A stretch of 64,000 bases of DNA from the NCBI RefSeq assembly GCF_000315795.1, contig NZ_ANHY01000006.1, positions 248,001 to 312,000 on the forward strand, written 5' to 3'. The notes beneath the pieces were generated by a model. The model made no database searches. It saw nothing but the letters and a program-made list of their open reading frames with translations, and was not told where the DNA came from. Position 1 is the stretch's first letter; every line of letters begins with the position of its first letter. This DNA comes from Caenispirillum salinarum AK4 (GTDB taxonomy: Bacteria > Pseudomonadota > Alphaproteobacteria > Rhodospirillales > Rhodospirillaceae). Both the position numbers and the translations under genes were made by a program. Of the stretch, positions 17,262 through 23,326 are shown in pieces.

Positions 17262-17295
17262 GGGTGTACGGTTAACAACTGTTTTCCGTACACCC
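17262..17295. repeat. Res-like crossover site of the serine recombinase
   Basis: GGGTGTACGG (17262-17271) and CCGTACACCC (17286-17295) are perfect inverted repeats with a 14-bp AT-rich centre. The 12-mer GTTTTCCGTACA recurs at 17281-17292 and 17355-17366, giving a second half-site. A palindromic site of about 34 bp plus an accessory copy upstream of the resolvase gene matches res organisation. No experimental evidence. Confidence 0.6.
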
Positions 17296-17454
17296 TCTAG
17301 CAGCCGATCCCGGTCAAGGGTTTCCGCGGCTTTCGAGCGGCGCCCGGTGGAGGGGTTTTCCGTACAGTCTCCCCGAGCCCCGATTTGCCCCTCTTCTCTC
17401 ATAAGGCGGATTTACGATGGCGCACCCTCTTGGGGCGCAATCGTTCCGGCTTTG

Positions 17455-17463
17455 TGCTACAAT
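17455..17463 (+). promoter_or_regulatory. Extended -10 promoter before the TerS gene
   Basis: TGCTACAAT (17455-17463) is a good extended -10 hexamer (TG, one base, TACAAT), 35 bp before the TerS ATG. No -35 is found at normal spacing. A loose inverted repeat (GATGGCGCACCC and GGGGCGCAATC, 17416-17442) overlaps the upstream side and could be an operator. Confidence 0.4.
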
Positions 17464-17497
17464 CCCGGGAAGGTGATGATTTGTTGGGGTGCAGGAC

Positions 17498-17929
17498 ATG
17501 CCCGCTCCTATGACGGATAAACAACAACGGTTCGCTGTTGAATATGCCAGCAACGGCGGTAACGCCACCGCAGCGGCCAAAGCCGCCGGATACTCTGAGG
17601 CGTCGGCCCATGAGATCGGGCGCCAGCTACTTGAGAAGCCGCACGTCCATGATGCGATCCTGCGCCACCTGATGCGGGCGCGCTTCCGCTCCGGCGCGGT
17701 GGGGATCAACGCGCTCATGCAACTGGCCCAGGACGACAAGGCCCCGGCCAATGCGCGCGTGTCCGCCGCACGAGCCTTGTGCGAACACGCCGGGCTGTTG
17801 GGCACCGCGAAGGATATGGAAGATGCGCGCGAGCGGGCCAAAGAGGACGATCGGCCGACGGTCGATCCGCGCGAAGTCCTCCGGGTGCTCCGCGGTGGCC
17901 GCGACGACAAGGCGGAGGGCGTGGCATGA
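17498..17929 (+). CDS. Terminase small subunit (Terminase_2 type), orphan
   Basis: 143 residues from the ATG at 17498. GTG at 17489 and ATG at 17510 are alternatives. The N-terminal MTDKQQRFAVEYASNGGNATAAAKAAGYSEASAHEIGRQLLEKPHV is the canonical HTH of phage terminase small subunits, which bind the packaging site and recruit the large subunit. A charged C-terminal tail follows. No large terminase gene exists in the element, so the protein would have to work with a helper phage enzyme, as in SaPI-type satellites. Its stop overlaps the next start (ATGA). Confidence 0.88.
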   Translation: MPAPMTDKQQRFAVEYASNGGNATAAAKAAGYSEASAHEIGRQLLEKPHVHDAILRHLMRARFRSGAVGINALMQLAQDDKAPANARVSAARALCEHAGLLGTAKDMEDARERAKEDDRPTVDPREVLRVLRGGRDDKAEGVA

Positions 17930-18195
17930 GCGAACCGCGGCTAATCACCGACCTGACCCGCCGCGAGTTGGAGCGCAAATGCGAGCGCATGACCGGCCTC
18001 AAGGTTCCGGCGGAGGGCTCCCCTCGCACCGCTTGGCACGAGTGGGTCACGGCCGGTCTGTACGTCGGTGCGCTTCGCCACTTCAAGGACGATGCAAAGG
18101 CGCGGCAGTGGGCCGCGGAGTCGCTTCGGACCTTCCTTGACGAAGACCTGGCACCCTATGCGGACGAACTGGAGGCGGGCGCCTCCGTCGCTTAA
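17926..18195 (+). CDS. Small unknown protein translationally coupled to TerS
   Basis: 89 residues, acidic, predicted helical, with MSEPRLITDLTRRELERKCERMTGLKVP at the N terminus and no recognised family. The start overlaps the TerS stop by four bases, so the two are made together and probably act together, for example as packaging partner or modifier. No membrane segment, no Cys motif. A longer frame from 17779 is the out-of-frame shadow of TerS. Confidence 0.65.
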   Translation: MSEPRLITDLTRRELERKCERMTGLKVPAEGSPRTAWHEWVTAGLYVGALRHFKDDAKARQWAAESLRTFLDEDLAPYADELEAGASVA

Positions 18196-18390
18196 CCCAC
18201 CGCGCGCCCCTGCCCGAATGCGACACGGGGGGGGGCGCGAGACAGTCCGCGATATCTGAAAAAGTTGGCCGGACTCATTGGGCAGGCCAAAGCGGGTCCG
18301 GCAGAAGGTAGCGGCCCATCCTCTGAGGGAGATCGAGGGGCGGGGCAGGCCGCTCACCCTATCTGCTACTAACACTTAATCGGGAAAAGC

Positions 18391-18837
18391 CTATAGAACC
18401 CGTGGGCGGCTCAAACCGCGCAGGGTGGCGCGGATGACGCAGCAAGCCCCTTCTACGGCGGAGTGATGGGCTTCCGCGGTGGCGCACTCCGATCCGGCGA
18501 AGGCGTCCGCCTCACGTTCCGCCGCTTCGGCCGCAAGGCGCACCGCCCGCACCGCATACGGCGCTCCAGCCTGAAGCGCCTTCAAGGCGTCTCGCAGTGC
18601 CTCCCGCGATGGAGTGGGCAGCCAATCTCCGACCGTCCCGCGGTAAAGGCGCCCCAGCTTCTCTAATGCCTCCCGCGCGCCGTCCGGCTCCGCGGCGTCC
18701 GTGATAGCGGCCCACTGGCAAACGCTGCCGTGGATGGCCCCGGAGTTAGCGGCGCGTTGGGCAAGCGCGTTTTCAAAGGCGCGATCAAGCTCCGAGAGCT
18801 TCCGGCGGGCCTCGGCATAGGCGATTGACTGGCGCAT
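18391..18837 (-). CDS. Unknown Ala-rich helical island protein
   Basis: 148 residues preceded by a very strong ribosome-binding site (AAGGAGGT, six bases before ATG) and a TATACA box at 18863-18858. The protein is helical and Ala/Glu/Arg-rich (ARRKLSELDRAFENALAQRAA, EALEKLGRLYRGTVGDWLP), with four Cys but no clear metal motif. No family is recognised. It points away from the TerS unit and stands alone. The 195 bp between it and the TerS partner hold a run of nine G and nothing else recognisable. Confidence 0.6.
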   Translation of the reverse strand: MRQSIAYAEARRKLSELDRAFENALAQRAANSGAIHGSVCQWAAITDAAEPDGAREALEKLGRLYRGTVGDWLPTPSREALRDALKALQAGAPYAVRAVRLAAEAAEREADAFAGSECATAEAHHSAVEGACCVIRATLRGLSRPRVL

Positions 18838-19155
18838 GAATTACCTCCTTCGATCCATGTATACGCCAAACGATGCGAAGCGCGCGGCGTGTCGGTCAAG
18901 GAGATAATTTGTCGAAAGTTTCAGACGGTGGAGGCGTGGAATATCAAAGGCTTCCGGGCCACTGTTGAACCCGCCCGGCGGGGCGTCGGGCCGCTCAACA
19001 GAGTGCCCGCAGGTTCCGACAAGCCGTTTCGTCCGATCCGCCGATGCGGCGCTGGGGCCGATCCGACCCCCCGGTAGGGGGCGGACGTGTTGCGCGCGAG
19101 AGCCCTCCAGGGCGCCCGAGAAAATTTGCGCTGGAATTTCAGAACTCGGGCGGCG
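18838..19155. other. Intergenic stretch, no gene seen
   Basis: Apart from the promoter side of the leftward 148-residue gene, this 318-bp stretch shows no open frame with a ribosome-binding site and no strong hairpin. Short frames (for example 18889-19077) have no start signals and look random. It could hold packaging or regulatory sites that cannot be recognised by eye. Confidence 0.4.
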
Positions 19156-19236
19156 TTAGGGCCATGCGGCGATGAACCCCGCGATGACCAGCGCGACGCA
19201 AAGCACGTCGAAGAGGAATTTTAGGATTGTGAGCAC
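19156..19236 (-). CDS. Candidate 26-residue membrane peptide
   Basis: GTG at 19236 is preceded by an almost ideal ribosome-binding site (AAGGAGGGGG, about five bases upstream) and 26 codons lead to TAA at 19156-19158. The peptide is one hydrophobic helix: MLTILKFLFDVLCV followed by ALVIAGFIAAWP. It resembles small membrane peptides of phages and type I toxin genes. The strong start signal and the uniform hydrophobicity support it. There is no homology evidence. Confidence 0.5.
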   Translation of the reverse strand: MLTILKFLFDVLCVALVIAGFIAAWP

Positions 19237-19372
19237 TGCGCCCCCTCCTTCTGATGGTCCCATTTCCACCGCTACACGGGAAATGTGGGGGAGGCAATAG
19301 TTGCGCGCCGACTCCACGCCTGTCCGCGTAGTGTTCTTGACCTGTTCTCAAGTCCGGTGCATCTTCGCGGGC

Positions 19373-19564
19373 ATGACGTTTGACCGCCCGACCCCGGACC
19401 TGAGACGCGACCTGGCGATTGCGCTCAAGCTCGCAATGAGCCCTGGCGACCGCAAGGCCCTTGGCATTGACCGGCGCATTGACGCGGACGAACGTGCGCG
19501 CGCCCTGGCGCATCGGCTTGTTGATGAGCTTGTGCGGGCCGGGTGGCGGTTCAGCCATGATTAG
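19373..19564 (+). CDS. Small unknown island protein (63 aa)
   Basis: 63 residues from the ATG at 19373. A longer frame from 19301 has no better start. The sequence MTFDRPTPDLRRDLAIALKLAMSPGDRKALGIDRRIDADERARALAHRLVDEL is charged and helical, with no recognised family and no membrane segment. The ribosome-binding site is weak. It lies between the membrane-peptide gene and the nuclease gene, in the same direction as the nuclease. Confidence 0.45.
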   Translation: MTFDRPTPDLRRDLAIALKLAMSPGDRKALGIDRRIDADERARALAHRLVDELVRAGWRFSHD

Positions 19565-19637
19565 CGGAAAAGGTATATCTACCTCCTAAGCCGCGGTCTG
19601 TTACCCTGGCGCAACCACTGCCAAGGGAAACAGGCAC

Positions 19638-20303
19638 ATGCGCTCAATCGCTTTCGCAATCGCCTTCGTCGGCGCGGCGGTACTCTCTGCCCCGGCATAT
19701 GCCGAAGTGACCGGCCGCGCCTCGGTCATTGACGGCGATACACTCGAAATCAGGGGCACCCGCATCCGCCTCCATGGCATCGATGCACCGGAAAGCGGCC
19801 AGACGTGCCGATCCGGCGGCCGGGCCTATCGGTGCGGCCAGCACTCCGCGAACCAACTGGATAAGGCCCTGGAAGGGCGCACCGTCCGATGTGAGGGCAA
19901 CGAGACAGACCGTTATGGGCGCCTCATCGGTGAGTGCTTCGTCGAGGGCGCGAACATCAATGCGTGGATGGTCCGCTACGGGCTTGCGATGGCTTACCGG
20001 AAGTACAGCCGCGACTACGTTGGGGACGAACAGGCCGCTAAGGCGGAGGGGCGCGGCATATGGGCAACCGACTTCGTGGCCCCGTGGGACTGGCGGCGCG
20101 GGAAGCGTCTAGCCGAAGCGCAAGGCGGCAGCGCTCCAGAAGCCCGGTCCCGTAGCCGCGGTGGCGCTCAGGGTGGCGACAAGGACTGCGGCGACTTCCG
20201 GACGCATGCTGAGGCGCAAGCCTTCTTCCGATCAGCCGGGCCGGGCGACCCGCACCGGCTGGACCGCGATGGCGACGGGCGGGCGTGCGAGAGCTTGCCC
20301 TAA
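19638..20303 (+). CDS. Secreted thermonuclease-family nuclease with Excalibur domain
   Basis: 221 residues. Signal peptide 1-22 (cleavage after SAPAYA). The staphylococcal-nuclease fold is recognisable from VIDGDTLEIRGTRIRLHGIDAPE, RCEGNETDRYGRLIGECF and YRKYSRDYVGDEQAAKAEGRGIW. After a Ser/Arg/Gly linker, residues 181-221 form an Excalibur calcium-binding domain (DKDCGDFRTHAEAQAFF, DRDGDGRACESLP). Cys pairs suggest disulfides after export. It is probably cargo of the element, perhaps degrading extracellular or incoming DNA. It has its own ribosome-binding site (AGGGAAA). Confidence 0.9.
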   Translation: MRSIAFAIAFVGAAVLSAPAYAEVTGRASVIDGDTLEIRGTRIRLHGIDAPESGQTCRSGGRAYRCGQHSANQLDKALEGRTVRCEGNETDRYGRLIGECFVEGANINAWMVRYGLAMAYRKYSRDYVGDEQAAKAEGRGIWATDFVAPWDWRRGKRLAEAQGGSAPEARSRSRGGAQGGDKDCGDFRTHAEAQAFFRSAGPGDPHRLDRDGDGRACESLP

Positions 20304-20330
20304 TGGCGTTTCGATTAAAGGGGGCACAAG

Positions 20331-20537
20331 ATGCTGGAATTAGGTTTCACAATCGCAATAGCGGTCGCGGCCGGTATTCTAATTGCTCACATCGTTAAAA
20401 AATATCCCCGTCACAGTTATATCGTGATGTTACTGGCGCTGGATATCACTATTACAGGGGCAATATTTTTTGGCGCCTATCTGTACTGGGATGAAATATT
20501 GTTGGTAGGCGGGAGATTTGTGGCCTCCCCCCTCTGA
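20331..20537 (+). CDS. Small membrane protein, two helices
   Basis: 68 residues with two hydrophobic segments (LGFTIAIAVAAGILIAHIV and YIVMLLALDITITGAIFFGAYLY) joined by a short basic loop (KKYPRHS). AAAGGGGG stands upstream of the ATG. It follows the nuclease by 27 bp and has less GC-rich codons. No family recognised. A holin-like or immunity-type role is possible but unsupported. Confidence 0.6.
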   Translation: MLELGFTIAIAVAAGILIAHIVKKYPRHSYIVMLLALDITITGAIFFGAYLYWDEILLVGGRFVASPL

Positions 20538-20661
20538 CTAGAAGCAACCTAACGCCAAGCCGCAGCACTAAAGACCCCCCGGCACCCGGACCACCCAGGT
20601 TGGGCAAACAAAGAAGGCCGTTTAGAGGATTGACGCCCTCACTCGGCCCCCATTCGCATTT

Positions 20662-20680
20662 GAGTATCAACCGAGTATCA
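20662..20680 (+). repeat. Tandem GAGTATCA pair, putative right integrase arm site
   Basis: GAGTATCA at 20662-20669 and 20673-20680, 11 bp apart, 52 bp before the right att repeat. It matches the pair at 11950-11969 in sequence and orientation and lies outside any gene here, which argues that the shared sequence is a protein-binding site rather than shared coding sequence. Confidence 0.6.
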
Positions 20681-20688
20681 CAGGGCCA

Positions 20689-20718
20689 TTGACGCCACCC
20701 ACCCCGCCCGAATATGTA
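20689..20718 (+). promoter_or_regulatory. Promoter of the restored tRNA-Ser gene, supplied by the element
   Basis: TTGACG (20689-20694), 18-bp spacer, TATGTA (20713-20718), 13 bp before the tRNA 5' end. Being left of the right att repeat, this promoter is element DNA. It would be the only promoter for the intact tRNA. Confidence 0.55.
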
Positions 20719-20731
20719 GGGAAATCAAGCG

Positions 20732-20822
20732 GGATGGGTGGCCGAGCGGTTTAAGGCACCGGTCTTGAAAACCGGCGTGGGGTTCCGCCCCACCGTGGGT
20801 TCGAATCCCACCCCATCCGCCA
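20732..20822 (+). tRNA. tRNA-Ser (anticodon UGA), right attachment site
   Basis: Complete class II tRNA with encoded CCA. Acceptor GGATGGG pairs with CCCATCC. Anticodon loop CTTGAAA gives UGA, which reads UCA and, if modified, UCG/UCU. A long variable arm (GTGGGGTTCCGCCCCAC) is typical of serine tRNA, and the T arm is GTGGGTTCGAATCCCAC. The first 43 bases are the att repeat. The 3' half is host sequence and the 5' half came with the element, so the element regenerated a functional gene. Confidence 0.97.
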
Positions 20823-21202
20823 CCTTCCCCCCCCTTTTGCCCCAACGTATCCGGATTTCCCGAAGCAAAGGGATTTTTTGCGGTTCCTTCTTCCGTGAAA
20901 GACTTCCACGTCTGCAGTTTTATGCCGTTTTTACGGCCCTGAGCGGCCCCTCTTCGCCTGTCCGCAGCCGCCAGGCGACATCAGGAGACGCCGTTTTTCT
21001 TTTAAAATCAGTACGTTGCGAGATTTCCCGTCGCCAGAGCGCGCGGTCGGGGCGCGGCGCGGGCCATGGACACGAGACTTTTATGTCCTCGGCCTCTTAC
21101 TCACATGGCGTCTTTACGCGCTCTTTGGGCAGGGTGAACCCATGACGCAAAGGCGAGCCGCCAACCCGGCTCCCACCGCACAAAAACAAGGAGCGCACCG
21201 GC
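20823..21202. other. Intergenic region between tRNA-Ser and the sigma-factor gene
   Basis: No gene with start signals is seen. A weak hairpin with TTTTTT (TCCC 20858-20861, GGGA 20870-20873, T-run to 20879) may end the tRNA transcript. The second half holds the sigma-factor leader. No NepR-like anti-sigma frame was found here, although such genes often flank EcfG-type sigma factors. Confidence 0.4.
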
Positions 21203-21718
21203 ATGACCAATACCGATATGGCGAATGTCGATCCCGGCAAGCAGATCGAGGCCCAGATTCCCGACCTCAAGCGCTATGCCCGCTCCCTCGCCCGCAGCGA
21301 GGCCGACGCCAATGACCTCGTCCAGGACTGCGTGGAGCGCGCGCTTCTGAAATGGCACCTCTACAAGCCCGGCACCAACCTGCGGAGCTGGCTGTTCACC
21401 ATGATGCGCAACGTCTTCATCAGCCAGAAGCGCCGCGAAGCGGTCTCTCAGCGCTACATGAGCCAGGCCGTCCACGACGAAAGCACCATCGCCCGCCCCA
21501 GCCAGATGCACAGTGTGTACCTGAAGGAAACGGTGCAGGCGATGGAAGAGTTGTCGGAGCAGGAACGCTCCGCCGTCCAGATGCTGGGCATCGATGAGCT
21601 GTCGCATCAGGCCGCTGCCGAGCTGAATAGCCTGCCGGTGGGCACCATGAAGTCGCGTCTGTCGCGCGGTCGCGCCAACCTGCGCACCGTGCTGCAGATG
21701 TCCGACGGCGACCTGTAA
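21203..21718 (+). CDS. ECF sigma factor (EcfG-like)
   Basis: 171 residues. Region 2 is visible as LKRYARSLARSEADANDLVQDCVERALLKWHLYKPGTNLRSWLFTMMRNVFISQKRR (about 22-80) and region 4 as AMEELSEQERSAVQMLGIDELSHQAAAELNSLPVGTMKSRLSRGRANLR (about 114-163). No region 3, as in all ECF factors. GGAG lies nine bases before the ATG. Alphaproteobacterial ECFs of this length beside a receiver gene belong to the general-stress (EcfG) neighbourhood, but neither NepR nor the PhyR sigma-like domain is seen nearby, so the exact class is uncertain. A strong terminator follows at 21773. Confidence 0.9.
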   Translation: MTNTDMANVDPGKQIEAQIPDLKRYARSLARSEADANDLVQDCVERALLKWHLYKPGTNLRSWLFTMMRNVFISQKRREAVSQRYMSQAVHDESTIARPSQMHSVYLKETVQAMEELSEQERSAVQMLGIDELSHQAAAELNSLPVGTMKSRLSRGRANLRTVLQMSDGDL

Positions 21719-21772
21719 AGGCCGCCGCCCTCCTCCTCCTGTTCGACCCGAGGAGGTCCTCCCTGTCCCTTG

Positions 21773-21807
21773 CCACCAGGACCCGTGCGGTCCTGGTGGT
21801 ATTTTTT
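21773..21807 (+). terminator. Rho-independent terminator after the sigma-factor gene
   Basis: CCACCAGGACC (21773-21783), loop CGTGC, GGTCCTGGTGG (21789-21799), then TATTTTTT. Perfect 11-bp stem. Confidence 0.93.
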
Positions 21808-21879
21808 CGCCTGCTACGGGTTGCGCCGCTTACAGCGCCCCGGCATCCTATCAGCCAATTGGTCGCGACGCGGCAGCAC

Positions 21880-21905
21880 GGAACCAATGGGACCTCTGCG
21901 TGGTT
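21880..21905 (+). promoter_or_regulatory. Candidate EcfG-type promoter before the receiver gene
   Basis: GGAAC (21880-21884), 17-bp spacer, GGTT (21902-21905), against the known alphaproteobacterial stress consensus GGAAC, 16-17 bp, CGTT. It lies 51 bp before the start of the receiver gene. One base departs from the -10 consensus. Confidence 0.4.
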
Positions 21906-21956
21906 TTCCATCCGTGCCGGTGTCCCGGCTCAAGGGGTTGGAGAGGATTGCAAGCG

Positions 21957-22346
21957 ATGGCATTGGCCGTGACCGCCGAAGGTACAGCCCGGGCGAAGGG
22001 TCCGCGCGTGCTGGTGGCCGAGGACATCTGGTTGACCGCACAGGAACTTGAGTCGACGCTGACCGACATCGGCGCGGTCGTGATCGGTCCGGCGTCCAAC
22101 CTTCTCGATGCGAAACGGCTGGTTGCGACCGAAGCCGTCGACTGCGCCGTTCTCGACATAGACCTTGAAGGTCGCGCCGCCTATCCTGTTGCTGCCGAGC
22201 TAGAGCGCCGTTCGGTTCCCATCATTTTCGTCACCGGTTACGAGCGCCCTCACCTGCCGCCATCCTTGCGGCGGTATCCGCTGTTGCGGAAGCCCTTCCC
22301 GCCCGAGCGCCTGCAGGACCTGATCCGAAAATCCTGCCCGGCCTGA
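21957..22346 (+). CDS. Stand-alone receiver-domain response regulator
   Basis: 129 residues, only a REC domain. ED at 22-23, phosphoacceptor D67 (CAVLDIDL), T93 in FVTGY (91-95) and K112 (RKPF). The FVTGY motif and the domain style resemble receivers of the alphaproteobacterial FAT-GUY/PhyR group, which feed into the general stress response. GGAGAGGA lies before the ATG at 21957. The longer frame from 21900 has no start signal. It converges on the DUF3102 gene with only 10 bp between stops. Confidence 0.85.
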   Translation: MALAVTAEGTARAKGPRVLVAEDIWLTAQELESTLTDIGAVVIGPASNLLDAKRLVATEAVDCAVLDIDLEGRAAYPVAAELERRSVPIIFVTGYERPHLPPSLRRYPLLRKPFPPERLQDLIRKSCPA

Positions 22347-22356
22347 GGTACCCAGG

Positions 22357-23067
22357 CTAGCGGTTGCCGGTTTTCCGTTCCGGCGCCGCCTCGCGCGTCG
22401 CGTCGTCCGGCGCTCCGCTGCCGATCAGGCTGCGGCGCTGTCGCTCCAGCAGTCCGACCAGGTCGGGATGGCGCGCACAGCACATCACCAGCAAATCCAG
22501 AAGCTGCGGCTTGGTCACTGCGTTGAACGGGCGAATGAAGCGCGTGATGGCCTCGTCCAGCTCCGACGCCGGGTGTGGCGGCGCCAGAACCTCACCGGCG
22601 CGCCGAACAGCGGATGCCGTACTCAGGCCGAAAGTGCGCGCGACCTTGTCCAGCTTGATCCGCGCCGCCTCAGCCTCGCCGGCATGCCCGCGCTCGGCCA
22701 AGGCGTTGATCTTCAGAACGTATTCCGCATCTTCGCGCGTCATGGTCTCGACGGATCGTTTCGGCTTGTTATTGATGAAGTCCCGAAGAGATCCGTGATG
22801 GTCTAGCATGCTAGACCCGTCCTGCCATTCCCGCGCGACGCGCATGTAGACGGCGGCGGTGGAATAGCTGAAGTCGCAGTTCTGACGCACCCAGTCCTTG
22901 AAGGGGATGTCGCGGTCGGCGTCCGCCTTGGCGGCCAGAAGGGCGTCACCGGCGCGTCGGGCGTCCACGAGCATACCGCGCGCGTGCCGTCGCACCTCAC
23001 GGTGGGCATCGTTGATTTCCGTGGCCAGACGGGCCAACGGACGTTGAACCAACGGCGTAGCGCTCAT
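22357..23067 (-). CDS. DUF3102-like protein of unknown function
   Basis: 236 residues from the ATG at 23067. The N-terminal domain resembles DUF3102: DAHREVRRHARGMLVDARRAGDALLAAKADADRDIPFKDWVRQNCDFSYSTAAVYMRVAREW (20-81), a helical domain often found in phage and plasmid proteins next to ParB-like or DNA-binding regions. The C-terminal half is helical with no known motif. The coding sequence contains the 16-bp palindrome GTCTAGCATGCTAGAC (22801-22816). Function unknown. It may be a remnant of horizontally acquired DNA although it lies outside the island. Confidence 0.7.
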   Translation of the reverse strand: MSATPLVQRPLARLATEINDAHREVRRHARGMLVDARRAGDALLAAKADADRDIPFKDWVRQNCDFSYSTAAVYMRVAREWQDGSSMLDHHGSLRDFINNKPKRSVETMTREDAEYVLKINALAERGHAGEAEAARIKLDKVARTFGLSTASAVRRAGEVLAPPHPASELDEAITRFIRPFNAVTKPQLLDLLVMCCARHPDLVGLLERQRRSLIGSGAPDDATREAAPERKTGNR

Positions 23068-23326
23068 GCCATGTCCCCCGCGTTGCCGGCGGCCGCGTGC
23101 TCGGTGAGCTGCTGATACGGCACAGTAACGAATGGCCGGCGACTGGTCTTTCCCCAAAGATCCGTTGAAAGGATACACGTTTTGGTACTGAGACGAAAGC
23201 GGCTATGCGCGCGAGCGTCGTTCCCGCTTTCCGCCCCTATCCACAGGATCGCCGGAGGGCTATTCTGGGACCGTCGCGGCGTGCTGCCGCGCCTCTTTCA
23301 GGGCTCACGTGCCGGGGGGACACGGG

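Larger units (their letters stand above)
11794..20774. mobile_element. Integrated element in tRNA-Ser(UGA), phage-satellite (PICI-like) gene set
   Basis: About 9 kb bounded by an exact 43-bp direct repeat (11794-11836 and 20732-20774), which is the tRNA-Ser sequence from base 1 to the anticodon stem. Inside, in order: tyrosine integrase, Cys4 protein, divergent control region, AlpA/Xis-like protein, RepA-like AAA ATPase, iteron region, serine recombinase, terminase small subunit without a large subunit, several small unknown genes, secreted nuclease, small membrane protein. No capsid, tail, portal, lysis or conjugation genes are present. Integrase, Xis/AlpA, replication module plus an orphan TerS is the layout known for phage-inducible chromosomal islands. 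Base composition in 14374-14900 and 20331-20700 is visibly less GC-rich than the core. Being an integrated element is well supported. The satellite label is inference. Confidence 0.85.

Noticed and set aside
17213-17293. Longer start for the serine recombinase
   Set aside because: It would begin within the palindromic site and adds 27 residues not found in the family. The ATG at 17212 has GGAGGG upstream.
22357-23067. DUF3102 gene and neighbours as a continuation of the island
   Set aside because: They lie right of the intact tRNA and att repeat, and the composition matches the core. DUF3102 alone is not enough.
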